Shown here piece after piece: positions 37,737-46,797 of a DNA stretch of 64,000 nucleotides. The notes beneath the pieces are model-generated. The model did not search any database and was not told the origin of the DNA. It saw only the letters and a program-made list of their open reading frames with translations. Where the stretch lies: assembly GCF_025486315.1 (NCBI RefSeq), contig NZ_JAOOPY010000002.1:299501-363500 (forward strand). The letters run 5' to 3'. The DNA is from Variovorax sp. N23 (GTDB lineage Bacteria > Pseudomonadota > Gammaproteobacteria > Burkholderiales > Burkholderiaceae_C). Position numbers and translations under genes: made by a program. Position 1 is the first letter of the stretch, and each line of letters opens with the position of its first letter.

Positions 37737-38885
37737 TCAGGCGTCGCGCAACCGCCGTCGCAGCGGCTCGACGATGGCGTCGTTGTCGGCGCCGAGTGTG
37801 GGCGGTGCCGTGACGTCGAGCGGGCGTTCGCCGTCGAAGCTCACGGGTGAGCGAATCGTGCGCCACTCGCCGCCTTCGGGGTGCGGGGCGCTCACCTCGA
37901 GCTGGAGATGGCGCGCCTGCGGGTCTTCCATCGCTTCGCGCGTGTCGTACATCGGTGCGTGTGGCACGTCCTCGGCCTCGAGCCGGGCGCACCAGTCGGC
38001 GCGCGTGCGCTCGCGGAACAGGCCGTCGAGCAGCGCGATCATCTCGGTCTGGTGCGCGATGCGGCCTTCGCGGTTGGCGAAGCGCGGGTCCTGGAACAGG
38101 TCGGGCCGCTCGATGGCGTTGGCCAGGCCCTGCCAGAACTTCTCGGGAGACGACATGTGCAGCGCGATCCACAAGCCGTCGGCGCACTCGAGCACGTACG
38201 ACTGCGACACGCTGGGCCGGCTGAAGGGGCCCATGATCTCGTTCTCGGAGAAGTAGTGCGTGAAGGCGTCGAGGTTGAAGTGGCACATGGCCTCGAGCAT
38301 CGACACCTCCACCGTGCGGCCCACGCCCGTGCGGCCGCGCTCGATCAGCGCGCCCATCACACCGTAGGCCGCGTAGAAGCCGGTCATCGCATCGGCCACC
38401 GCCGGGCCGACCACGCGCGGGTTGGCCGGGTTGACCAGGAGCTTGAGGAAGGCGCTGGCGGCCTGGGCCACGGTGTCGTAGGCAGGGCGGCCGGCGGCGG
38501 GGCCGGTCTGGCCGAAGCCGCTGATGGCGCAGTACACCAGCCGCGGGTTGAGCTCGCGCAGGCGTGCCGCGCCGGCCCCCAGTCGCTCCGCGGCACCGGG
38601 GCGGAAGTTCTGGATGTAGACGTCCGACTCCTTCACTAGCGCGTCGAACACCGCCGCGTCGTCGGGCAGCTTGGGGTTGAGCGTGATGCTGCGTTTGTTG
38701 CGGTTGTAGGTCTGGAAGTGCGGGCTGTAGAGGCCGCCGCGGAAGGCGCGGAACGGGTCGCCGCTGCCGGGCTGCTCGACCTTGATCACCTCCGCACCGA
38801 GGTCGGCCAGGAACATGCCGGCGGCCGGGCCGGTGATGAACGTGCCTTGCTCCAGCACCTTGATGCCGCTGAGGACTTTTTGCAA
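37737..38885 (-). CDS. CaiB/BaiF-family (class III) CoA-transferase
   Basis: 382 residues from a TTG start at 38885, chosen because GGAGACA lies 6-8 bp upstream and homology (LSGIKVLEQGTFITGPAAGMFLADLGAEVIKVEQPG, in parts) begins there; the nearest ATG, 75 bp upstream, adds no recognisable sequence. Conserved blocks are NRNKRSITLNPK, YCAISGFGQTGP and VGRTVEVSMLEAM. The catalytic Asp normally seen after NP..V.GP corresponds to VADAMTGFYAAYGVMGAL. It exchanges CoA between a donor acyl-CoA such as succinyl-CoA and the pathway acid. First gene of the operon, divergent from the LysR regulator. Confidence 0.87.
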   Translation of the reverse strand: MQKVLSGIKVLEQGTFITGPAAGMFLADLGAEVIKVEQPGSGDPFRAFRGGLYSPHFQTYNRNKRSITLNPKLPDDAAVFDALVKESDVYIQNFRPGAAERLGAGAARLRELNPRLVYCAISGFGQTGPAAGRPAYDTVAQAASAFLKLLVNPANPRVVGPAVADAMTGFYAAYGVMGALIERGRTGVGRTVEVSMLEAMCHFNLDAFTHYFSENEIMGPFSRPSVSQSYVLECADGLWIALHMSSPEKFWQGLANAIERPDLFQDPRFANREGRIAHQTEMIALLDGLFRERTRADWCARLEAEDVPHAPMYDTREAMEDPQARHLQLEVSAPHPEGGEWRTIRSPVSFDGERPLDVTAPPTLGADNDAIVEPLRRRLRDA

Positions 38886-38963
38886 CGCGTTGTCTCCTGT
38901 GTTCTGTCGGCCCGTCGAGGGGCTGGGTGCGAACTCTAGGCAACGCGGGCGAATTCTCACAAT

Positions 38964-38986
38964 GATGGTTTTTCATGGCTACCATC
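38964..38986. promoter_or_regulatory. LysR-type operator (T-N11-A) between CoA-transferase operon and its regulator
   Basis: GATGGT and ACCATC are exact reverse complements separated by 11 bp, giving the T-N11-A pattern bound by LysR-family regulators. It sits 48 bp upstream of the LysR start and 78 bp upstream of the CoA-transferase start, the expected place for a shared divergent control site. Confidence 0.65.
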
Positions 38987-39034
38987 GACCGCATCGATCG
39001 TGAGCCATCGCATCACGGCACCTGGAGACATCCC

Positions 39035-39946
39035 ATGGAACTGCGGCACCTGCGCTACTTCAGCGCGCTGGCCGGTTCGCTCAACTTCACGCGGGCGGCC
39101 GAGCGGCTGCACGTCACGCAGTCGACCCTGTCGCACCAGATCAAGCAACTGGAGGACGAGCTCGGCACGCAGCTCTTCGACCGCAGCGGCAAGCGGGTGG
39201 CGCTGACCGAGTCGGGCGAGGCCTTCCTCCACCACGCGACGCGGGCGCTGCAGGAAATCGACCGCGGGCTCGGCGCCTTGCGCGAAGACCCGAAGGAGGC
39301 CTCGGGTGAGTTGCGCATCGGCTCGACGCCGACCTTCAACCTCGGCTTCATCCCCGACTGCATCGCCGCCTTCCAGCCGCGCTACCCGGGCGTGCGCGTG
39401 GTGGTGGAGGAACTCGCGGCCGACCTGATCGCGCAGCGGCTGCAGCAGGGCACGCTGGACCTGGGCATCGCCTACCGGCCGGCGGCGCCGGGGGCGCTGC
39501 AGTTCGAGCCGCTCTACAACGAGGAGATGGTGCTGGTGGTGGCGCAGGGCCATCCGCTGGCGCGCCGCAAGCGGGTGCGCATGGTGGAGCTGCACCGCCT
39601 GCCGATGGTGCTGCTGCCGGCGAGCTTCGCCACGCGTCAGATGCTCGACGAGTGCTTCCGCTCCTGCGGGGCCGAGCCGCAGGTGGTGGCCGAGATCAAC
39701 GCGCTGGCGCCGATCATGGGGCTGGTCGCGAAGACGCGGCTTGCCGCCATCGTCGCGGCCAACGCGGTGCTGCCGCACGCGGGGCTGGCCATCGTGCGGC
39801 TGGAGAGCCCGACGCCGGTGCGCACGCCGGGCATGCTGTGGTCGCCGCCGGCGCGCGAGTCGGCGGCCACGCGCGCCTTCTCGGCCATCGTGCGCAAGGT
39901 GGCGTTCCGCACCAGCCTGCTGGAGCGCGGCGACGCCAAGACGTAG
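39035..39946 (+). CDS. LysR-family transcriptional regulator
   Basis: 303 residues. The N-terminal winged helix is MELRHLRYFSALAGSLNFTRAAERLHVTQSTLSHQIKQLEDELG (in parts), followed by a two-lobe ligand-binding domain. An ATG 60 bp upstream is in frame, but CTGGAGA at 39022-39028 precedes the chosen one. It closely resembles the CynR/CbbR-like group by its HLRYF start. Divergent from the CoA-transferase/dioxygenase operon, which it probably activates when the substrate or a muconate-like intermediate is present. Confidence 0.9.
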   Translation: MELRHLRYFSALAGSLNFTRAAERLHVTQSTLSHQIKQLEDELGTQLFDRSGKRVALTESGEAFLHHATRALQEIDRGLGALREDPKEASGELRIGSTPTFNLGFIPDCIAAFQPRYPGVRVVVEELAADLIAQRLQQGTLDLGIAYRPAAPGALQFEPLYNEEMVLVVAQGHPLARRKRVRMVELHRLPMVLLPASFATRQMLDECFRSCGAEPQVVAEINALAPIMGLVAKTRLAAIVAANAVLPHAGLAIVRLESPTPVRTPGMLWSPPARESAATRAFSAIVRKVAFRTSLLERGDAKT

Positions 39947-40104
39947 CGGCTGTCGGCCCCAAGCCAGCGCCTGTCGGCATTTGCAACCGTGCTGGCGGGG
40001 ATTGCCACCGCCGGGCCGACCGCGTGGCGCGCAGGTTCTTGCAGGCAGGCCGACAATCGAGGGCGGCATTCCTTCCCACAGTGAAGCAAGACAAGAGACA
40101 CCCC

Positions 40105-41031
40105 ATGAAACTCCCCTCCAAGGTCGAGATCGTCGACGTCGGCCCGCGCGACGGCCTGCAGAACGAAATGCAACCCGTGCCCGCCGCGGTGAAGATCGAG
40201 CTGGTGCACCGCCTGCAGGACGCCGGCCTGCGCGCCATCGAGGTGACCAGCTTCGTCAGCCCGAAGTGGGTGCCGCAGATGGCCGACAACGCGGAGGTGA
40301 TGCACGGCATCCGCCGCGACCCGCGCGTGACCTACTCGGTGCTCACGCCCAACATGAAGGGCCTGGAGGCCGCACTCTCGGCACCGCGCGCCGAGTGGCC
40401 CGACGAGATCGTCGTCTTCGGCGCGGCGAGCGAGGCTTTCAGCCAGAAGAACATCAATTGCTCGATCGCCGAGAGCATCGAGCGCTTCGCGCCGGTGGTG
40501 GCGGCGGCGCGCGAGAAGGGCATCCGCGTGCGCGGCGCGATGTCCTGCACGGTCGGCTGCCCGTACGAAGGCGAGATCGCACCCGCCAAGGTGGGCTACC
40601 TCGCGCAACTCATGAAGGGCATCGGCGTGCAGCGCGTCGATGTGGCCGACACCATCGGCGTGGGCACGCCGCGCAAGGTGCAGGCCGCGATGGAGGCCAC
40701 GCTGGCGCACTTCGGCATCGACGACATCTCGGGCCATTTCCACGACACCTACGGCCAGGCGCTGGTCAACACCCTCGCTGCGCTCGAACTCGGTGTGTGG
40801 AACTTCCAGTCATCCTCCGCCGGCCTCGGCGGCTGCCCCTACGCCAAGGGCGCGACCGGCAACGTCGCGACCGAGGACGTGGTCTACCTGCTGCACGGCA
40901 TGGGCATCGAGACCGGCATCGACCTCGACCGGCTGGTCGATGCCGGCGTCTACATCAGCGAGGCGCTGGGGCGCAAGACGGGCTCGCGGGTCGCGACCGC
41001 CCTGCTGGCCAAGCGCGCATCGGCGAGCTGA
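40105..41031 (+). CDS. liuE: Hydroxymethylglutaryl-CoA lyase
   Basis: 308 residues. It cleaves HMG-CoA to acetyl-CoA and acetoacetate, the last step of leucine degradation. The TIM-barrel signatures are VEIVDVGPRDGLQNE (metal/base region), EVTSFVSPKWVPQMAD, GHFHDTYGQALVN (the metal His pair) and SSAGLGGCPYAKGATGN, which holds the catalytic Cys loop. It completes the liu pathway although it lies 7 kb from liuD beyond the aromatic operon. Its TGA abuts the reverse-strand stop of fruA directly (shared TGATCA at 41029-41034), with no intergenic base. Confidence 0.93.
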   Translation: MKLPSKVEIVDVGPRDGLQNEMQPVPAAVKIELVHRLQDAGLRAIEVTSFVSPKWVPQMADNAEVMHGIRRDPRVTYSVLTPNMKGLEAALSAPRAEWPDEIVVFGAASEAFSQKNINCSIAESIERFAPVVAAAREKGIRVRGAMSCTVGCPYEGEIAPAKVGYLAQLMKGIGVQRVDVADTIGVGTPRKVQAAMEATLAHFGIDDISGHFHDTYGQALVNTLAALELGVWNFQSSSAGLGGCPYAKGATGNVATEDVVYLLHGMGIETGIDLDRLVDAGVYISEALGRKTGSRVATALLAKRASAS

Positions 41032-42843
41032 TCAGGCCGCCGCCACGGCGGCGGGCACGCGCTTCTTGAACAGGCCCAGCGCCAGGCCGGTGACCGCCGC
41101 ACCGGCCGCGATGGCGGCCGCGTACAGCAGCACATGGTTCACGGCGTTGGGAATGGCCAGCACGAACACGCCGCCGTGCGGCGCCTGCAGGCCGATGTTC
41201 CAGGCCATCGACAGGCCGCCGGCCACGGCCGAGCCGAGCACGCAGGCGGGAATGACGCGCAGCGGATCGCGCGCCACGAAGGGGATGGCGCCTTCGGTGA
41301 TGAACGCCAGCCCCAGCACGGCGGCCGCCTTGGATGCTTCGCGCTCTTCGGCCGTGAAGCGGCTCCTGAACAGCCAGCAGGCCAGGGCGATGCCCAGCGG
41401 CGGCGTCATGCCCGCGGCCATCGTCGCGGCCATCGGGTTGGCCACGCCGCTGGCGATCAGGGTGGTGGAGAACACATAGGCGGCCTTGTTGATCGGCCCG
41501 CCCATGTCGGCGGCCATCATGGCGCCGAGCACCACGCCCAGCAGCACGGCGCTGCCCGTCTGCAGGCCCTTGAGCCAGTCGGTTAGCGCGCTCATCACCG
41601 CGGCCATCGGCGTGCCGATGACCATCAGCATCAGCACACCGACGATGGCAGCGCCCAGCAAGGGCAGCAGCAGCACGGGCTTGAGGCCCTCCAGGCCGCG
41701 CGGCAGGCGGATCCAGCGGTTGAGCAGCTTCACGCTGTAGCCGGCGATGAAGCCCGCCGCGATCGCGCCCAGGAAGCCGGCCCCCACGGTGCCGGCCAGC
41801 ATGCCGCCGATCATCCCGGGCGCGATGCCGGGCCGGTCGGCGATGGAGTAGGCGATGTAGCCGCCCAGCGCCGGCAGCATGAGCGCGAAGCCCGCCTTGG
41901 CGCCGATCTGGAACAGCACCCAGCCCAGCGTGCCCTTGTGGGCGTCGTCGTACACGTAGATGCCGCCCAGCGCGAAGGCCAGGGCGATGAGCAGCCCGCC
42001 CGCCACCACGAAGGGCAGCATGAAGGACACACCCGTCATCAGATGCTTGTAGGCGCTGACGGATTCGCGCTGCGGCGACCCGGAGGTCGATGCGGTCGAT
42101 GCGCCGGCCGACGCGGCGGCGGCCTCCTCGCCCGCGCCCCACACCGCGGCCTGTGCCTGCGCCTGGGCGAACACCGCCGCCGCATCGTGGATGGCCGCCT
42201 TGGTGCCGGTGGCGTACAGGCGCTTGCCCGCGAAGCGGTCGCGGTTGACCTGCGTGTCGGCCGCGATCACGACCAGGTCGGCGTCGGCGATGTCCTCGGG
42301 CGTCAGCGTGTTCTGCGCGCCCACCGACCCCTGCGTCTCTACCTTGATCCGGTAGCCCAGGGCCTTGGCGCCTTGCTCCAGCGCCTCGGCGGCCATGAAG
42401 GTATGGGCCACGCCCGTGGGGCAGGAGGTGATGGCGACGATGCGCAGCGGTGCCACCGGCGCACCCGCCGTCGCGGCACCGGCAGCCCCCACCGCGGCCG
42501 GTGCGCGCGGTGCGGCCTCGACGGTCACGCCCGCCAGTGCAAGCGCCTCGCGCACCACCCGCGTGGCGTCGGCCAGTACGGCGGCCGGCGACGCTTCGTG
42601 CACGGGCGCGGCGACGGTGCCCAGCAGCTCCTGGCGGTCGATGCGCATGTCGGCGGCCACGATGACGGCGCTGGCACGTGCGAGTTCGGTGTCGCTGAAG
42701 CCGCCCTGCGTGCCCAGGCTGCTGTGCACGCTGAGCGCGATGCGGTGACCGAGCGTGGCGGCTGCAGCGCGCAGCGCCTCGGCCACCATGAAGCTGTGCG
42801 CCGGGCCAGCCTGGCTCGCGGCGATGGCGATGAGTTGGGCCAT
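41032..42843 (-). CDS. fruA: PTS fructose-specific EIIB'BC component
   Basis: 603 residues. An N-terminal degenerate EIIB' domain (AASQAGPAHSFMVAEAL, without the phosphorylated Cys) is followed by the true EIIB domain with the active Cys in ITSCPTGVAHTFMAAEAL (about residue 142), an Ala-rich linker (about 250-275), and the EIIC membrane domain (about 285-595; GVSFMLPFVVAGGLLIALAFALGG and the substrate loop NPMAATMAAGMTPPLG). It imports fructose as fructose 1-phosphate, receiving phosphate from FruB. AGGAGA precedes the ATG. Last gene of fruBKA, 23 bp after fruK. Confidence 0.94.
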   Translation of the reverse strand: MAQLIAIAASQAGPAHSFMVAEALRAAAATLGHRIALSVHSSLGTQGGFSDTELARASAVIVAADMRIDRQELLGTVAAPVHEASPAAVLADATRVVREALALAGVTVEAAPRAPAAVGAAGAATAGAPVAPLRIVAITSCPTGVAHTFMAAEALEQGAKALGYRIKVETQGSVGAQNTLTPEDIADADLVVIAADTQVNRDRFAGKRLYATGTKAAIHDAAAVFAQAQAQAAVWGAGEEAAAASAGASTASTSGSPQRESVSAYKHLMTGVSFMLPFVVAGGLLIALAFALGGIYVYDDAHKGTLGWVLFQIGAKAGFALMLPALGGYIAYSIADRPGIAPGMIGGMLAGTVGAGFLGAIAAGFIAGYSVKLLNRWIRLPRGLEGLKPVLLLPLLGAAIVGVLMLMVIGTPMAAVMSALTDWLKGLQTGSAVLLGVVLGAMMAADMGGPINKAAYVFSTTLIASGVANPMAATMAAGMTPPLGIALACWLFRSRFTAEEREASKAAAVLGLAFITEGAIPFVARDPLRVIPACVLGSAVAGGLSMAWNIGLQAPHGGVFVLAIPNAVNHVLLYAAAIAAGAAVTGLALGLFKKRVPAAVAAA

Positions 42844-42866
42844 GGTGAATGTCTCCTGAGTCGGGG

Positions 42867-43904
42867 TTACAGCGGCAGGGCGGTGATGGCCGCCGCCAGG
42901 GCGTCCACGTCGGGGCGCGGCGGCAGGCCGGGGGCCACACGCTGGATGCGTGCGGCCGCGCAGGCCATGCCGAAGACGGCGGCTTCGGGCATGGCCCGGC
43001 CTTGCGCCAGGGCGGCCAGCGTGCCCGCGACCAGCGCATCGCCCGCGCCCACGGTGGTGGCCACGGGCACCGTCGGCGCGGCGGCGTGCCAGCAGCCTTC
43101 GGGCGAGGCGATCACGGCGCCGTCCCCGCCCAGCGACACGGCCAACTGACGCACACCGTGGTCGCGGCACAGGGCCCGGGCGGCGGCGGCCACGTCGGCC
43201 AGCGCGGGCAGGGCACGGCCGGCCAGTTCTTCCAGCTCGGCCCGGTTCGGCTTGATGAAGGCCACGGGCACCACAGGGCCGCGCGCCGGGTCGGCCAGAT
43301 GGCGCAGCAGCTGCAGCAGCACGGCGCCGCCGGTGTCGATGGCGATGTGCGCGCCGCGTGCGGCCAGGGCGCGAGCGATGCGTTCCCACACCGCCGCATC
43401 GGCGCCGGGCGGCAGGCTGCCGGCCAGCTCGCACCAGTCGCCGGGCTGCACGCGTTGCGCTAGGCTGACCAGCAGGTCGATCTCGGCGCGGGCCAGCGCT
43501 TCGGGCGACAGCGCCAGGCCGGGCAGGTTGATGTCAGTCGAGTCGCCGCGCGCCGTGTCGGCGATCTTGATGTTGGTGCGGGTGCTGCCGGGCAGCCGCA
43601 GCATGCCGTCGTCGATGCCGCGTGCGGCAAAGGCCTCGCGGAACACGGCGTCGTTGTCCGCGCCCAGCCAGCCGCAGGCGGTGACGGGCTGGCCCAGGGC
43701 GGCCAGCACGGCGGCCACGCCGACGCCCTTGCCGCCGGCTTCGACCTGCTGGCCTTCGGCGCGATGCACCGCGCCGGGCGTGAGCGTGTGCACGCGCACG
43801 GTGTGGTCGATGGCGGGGTTGAGGGTGATGGTGAAGATGCGCGGGGCCGCCAGGCGGGGTGCGGGCACGCTGTCGGCCGGGGCGTGGTGAAGGGCAGGGG
43901 ACAT
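42867..43904 (-). CDS. fruK: 1-phosphofructokinase
   Basis: 345 residues. It phosphorylates fructose 1-phosphate to fructose 1,6-bisphosphate. PfkB signatures are FTITLNPAIDHTVRV near the N-terminus, GGKGVGVAAVLAALG (motif 1) and VGAGDALVAGTLAAL with the catalytic Asp of GAGD (motif 2). The 30-residue N-terminal extension rich in Pro/Ala before APRIFTITL is unusual; start 43904 is preceded by a GGAG. It begins 16 bp after fruB and precedes fruA. Confidence 0.94.
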   Translation of the reverse strand: MSPALHHAPADSVPAPRLAAPRIFTITLNPAIDHTVRVHTLTPGAVHRAEGQQVEAGGKGVGVAAVLAALGQPVTACGWLGADNDAVFREAFAARGIDDGMLRLPGSTRTNIKIADTARGDSTDINLPGLALSPEALARAEIDLLVSLAQRVQPGDWCELAGSLPPGADAAVWERIARALAARGAHIAIDTGGAVLLQLLRHLADPARGPVVPVAFIKPNRAELEELAGRALPALADVAAAARALCRDHGVRQLAVSLGGDGAVIASPEGCWHAAAPTVPVATTVGAGDALVAGTLAALAQGRAMPEAAVFGMACAAARIQRVAPGLPPRPDVDALAAAITALPL

Positions 43905-43920
43905 GGTGGGCTCCTCGGCC

Positions 43921-46476
43921 TCAGGCGCCGGCCGAGCGCAGCGCGGCACCCAGGGCGCGCACCTCGTCGGCGGTGTCCACGTCCAGCGCGCGGCGCGCCA
44001 GGTCCTGCAGCTCGGCCAGCGAATGGCGGCGCAGCAGGGCCTTGACGGTGCCTACGTCGCTGCTGCTCATGCTCAGCTCGTCCACGCCCAGGCCGACCAG
44101 CAGGGCGGCGCCCAGGGGCTCGCCCGCCAGGCCGCCGCACACGCCCACCCAGCGCCCGTGTCGGCGCGCGCCGGCCACCGTGCGCTCCACCAGGCGCAGC
44201 ACGGCGGGGTGCAGGCTGTCGGCCATGCCGGCCAGCTCCGGGTGCTGGCGGTCCACCGCCAGGGTGTATTGGGTGAGGTCGTTGGTGCCGATGGAGAAGA
44301 AGTCCACGTGCGCGGCCAGCCGGTCGGCCAGCAATGCGGCCGAGGGCACCTCGATCATGATGCCGACGGGCACGGCGGGGGCGTTCAGCTCGGCGCGCAC
44401 GGCCTCCATGCGCGCGCGCAGGGTGCGCACTTCCTCCACCGTGCTGATCATCGGGAACATCACCTGCAGCGGCCCGTGCCGTGCCGCCCGGTACAGGGCG
44501 CGCAGCTGGGGCACGAGCAGGTCGTCGCGGCGCAGCGCCAGGCGGGCGCCGCGCACCCCGAGGAAGGGGTTTTCCTCCACCGGCAGATCCAGGTGGGGCA
44601 CCTTCTTGTCGCCGCCGATGTCCAGCGTGCGCACCACCAACGGCAGGCCGTGCAGGGCCTCGACCATGGCGCGGTAGGACTGGTACTGGTCTTCCTCGTC
44701 GGGCACGGTGTTGCGTTCCAGGAAGAGGAACTCGGTGCGCATCAGGCCCACGCCTTCGGCCCCGGCCTCCAGCGCCCTGGCGACCTGGTCGGCGCGGTTC
44801 ACGTTGGCGGCGATCTCCACCGTGTGGCCGTCGGTGGTGGTGGCGGGCTGCTGGCGGCTGCGGGATTCTTCCTCCTGCAACTGGGCCAGGCGGGCGATGT
44901 GCGCGCGGGCCTCCACCAGCGCGATCTCGCTGGGCGCCACGTACAGGCGACCGCGATAGCCGTCGAGGATGGCCACGGTGCCCGCCAGGGAAGGCGTGCC
45001 CGCATCGCCACTGGCGCCGGCCGGCAGCACCGCCGGGCCGGCCGCCACCACGGCGGGCAGGCCCAGCGCCCGCGCCAGGATGGCGGTGTGCGCCGTGGGT
45101 CCGCCGCGCGCGGTGCAGAAGCCGCGCACCCGGGCGGGGTCGATCTGCGCCGCCATCGAGGGCGAGATGTCGTCGGCCAGCAGGATGGCGTCCTCGGGCC
45201 AGGCGGGCTGGCTCGAGCCGGTGTCCTGGCCCCGGCCCAGCAGGTGGCGCAGCACGCGCTCGCCCACGTCCTGCAGGTCGGCCGCGCGCGCGGCGAGGGT
45301 GGCGTCGGCCAGTGCGCGCTGGGCGCTCACGCGCTCGGCCATGGCCTGGCGCCAGGCCCAGGCGGCGCCGTGCTGCTGCACCACGCTGCGGCTGACGGCC
45401 TGCAGCAAGTCGGCATCCTGCAGCAGGCCCTGGTGGGCGGTGAAGATGGCCGCCTGTTCCTGGCGTCCGCCGGTGCGTGCCTCGGCCGCCAGTTGCTGCA
45501 GCTGGGCCAGGGCGGTGGTCAGGGCGTGGTCCAGGGCCGCGGCCTCGGCGGCGACGGAGGCGAAGCGGTCTTCCACCTCCAGGGCCGTGTCGCCCACATG
45601 CACCAGGGTGCCCACCACCAGCCCGGGGCTGGCGGCAATGCCGGTGACGGTGCGGCGTGCGGCGGGTTGCCAGTCGCCCAGCGCGCGGCCCAGCCCTTGG
45701 GCCTGGGCCTGGCGTGCGGCCGACAGCTCGGCCTGGCGGCTTTCTTCGTCGCCCAGGCGGGCGATGGTGGCCGACAGCGTGGCCACGGCCGCCGCCGCAT
45801 CCGCCCCCTGGGCCGACAGGCGCAACTGCGCGCCCCGGCCGGCGCCCAGGCTCAGCAGCGCGGCGACGCTCTTGGCGTCGGCCACCGTGTCGCCGCAGCG
45901 CACGTGCACGCGGGCCTGGAAGCGCCCGGCCACACGCGCCCATTCGCCCGCCGGGCGGGCATGCAGGCCGCTGGGGTAGTTGAGCGACAGCTCGCGCCCC
46001 AGCGGGAAGTCCTCCAGCGCCGCGGCGTCGCCGGCGGCCCCGGCCGGGGTGTCGGCGACGAGCGTGCGGACGATCTCCTGCGCGTCGGTGGTGGTGGCCA
46101 GGCGCTGCATGAGCGCGCTGTCGCGCATCACGCGGGTCAGGCGGCGCAGCACCTGCAGATGCTCGTCCGACGCGGCGGCGATGGCCACCACCAGGCGCGC
46201 CTGCTTGGCATCGTCGCCCCAGCGCACGCCTGCGGGCACCTGCAGCACGGCCAGGCCGGTGCGCAGCACCAGATGCTTGTCCTCCACCATGCCGTGGGGA
46301 ATGGCCAGGCCCTCGCCCAGGAAGGTGTTGGCCGCGTTCTCCCGCTGCCACAGGCTGTCGACGTAGGCCGGGTGGATGTGGCCGGCCTGCGCCAGCAACG
46401 CGCCCGCCGCGCGCACGGCATCCTCTCGGTTGTGCGGGGCCGCGCCCAGGCGGACCTCGACCGGAATGGTGGACAT
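43921..46476 (-). CDS. fruB: Multiphosphoryl transfer protein, fused EIIA-HPr-EI of the fructose PTS
   Basis: 851 residues. The EIIA domain carries active H61 (GLAIPHGM), the HPr domain H172 (PSGLHARPAGEWAR), and the enzyme I part (about 285-851) the active His near 461 (ARGGPTAHTAILARALGLPAVV), with the PEP-binding LRTEFLFLERN and GVCGGLAGEPLG segments. It takes phosphate from PEP through all three domains to FruA, so the system needs no separate ptsH/ptsI. Start MSTIPVEVRLG has CAGGAGA upstream. First gene of the operon, facing the LacI-type regulator across 321 bp. Confidence 0.95.
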   Translation of the reverse strand: MSTIPVEVRLGAAPHNREDAVRAAGALLAQAGHIHPAYVDSLWQRENAANTFLGEGLAIPHGMVEDKHLVLRTGLAVLQVPAGVRWGDDAKQARLVVAIAAASDEHLQVLRRLTRVMRDSALMQRLATTTDAQEIVRTLVADTPAGAAGDAAALEDFPLGRELSLNYPSGLHARPAGEWARVAGRFQARVHVRCGDTVADAKSVAALLSLGAGRGAQLRLSAQGADAAAAVATLSATIARLGDEESRQAELSAARQAQAQGLGRALGDWQPAARRTVTGIAASPGLVVGTLVHVGDTALEVEDRFASVAAEAAALDHALTTALAQLQQLAAEARTGGRQEQAAIFTAHQGLLQDADLLQAVSRSVVQQHGAAWAWRQAMAERVSAQRALADATLAARAADLQDVGERVLRHLLGRGQDTGSSQPAWPEDAILLADDISPSMAAQIDPARVRGFCTARGGPTAHTAILARALGLPAVVAAGPAVLPAGASGDAGTPSLAGTVAILDGYRGRLYVAPSEIALVEARAHIARLAQLQEEESRSRQQPATTTDGHTVEIAANVNRADQVARALEAGAEGVGLMRTEFLFLERNTVPDEEDQYQSYRAMVEALHGLPLVVRTLDIGGDKKVPHLDLPVEENPFLGVRGARLALRRDDLLVPQLRALYRAARHGPLQVMFPMISTVEEVRTLRARMEAVRAELNAPAVPVGIMIEVPSAALLADRLAAHVDFFSIGTNDLTQYTLAVDRQHPELAGMADSLHPAVLRLVERTVAGARRHGRWVGVCGGLAGEPLGAALLVGLGVDELSMSSSDVGTVKALLRRHSLAELQDLARRALDVDTADEVRALGAALRSAGA

Positions 46477-46797
46477 GCTCGTGTCTCCTGAAAATTTGGT
46501 ATCGATTCCAGAAACGGGATTATGAAATGCCGGTCGCGGGCGCGGCAAGATGGCGCTGCCCGCATGGGCCGTCGTTTGCGGGAAAACCCTGAGGAAATGA
46601 CACGGGTCGACAGCGGGTTGTCGCCTTCGATGTCTCAGGAATGGCCGGGGCGCCCATCCCTCATCGATGGTGCTTGCACATCTTTTGTTGAAATCGTTAC
46701 CATCGATTGCCGCACGCCAGAACCAACCGGAACCCCGTTGGCGTGCCGTCCCGCCGTGGGCGGGTGGTGCGGGGCAGCTTTTGCAGGAGTTCGGGAA
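46477..46797. other. Divergent fruB-fruR intergenic region with two candidate FruR sites
   Basis: 321 bp without a gene. Two related near-palindromes are seen, GGTATCGATTCC at 46498-46509 and GGTAACGATTTC (reverse strand of 46690-46701), matching at 10 of 12 positions. The first is 22 bp upstream of fruB and the second about 100 bp upstream of fruR; ATCGATT also recurs at 46703-46709. LacI-type fructose repressors bind such 12-14-bp palindromes, so these are plausible operators. I see no other structure here. Confidence 0.5.
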
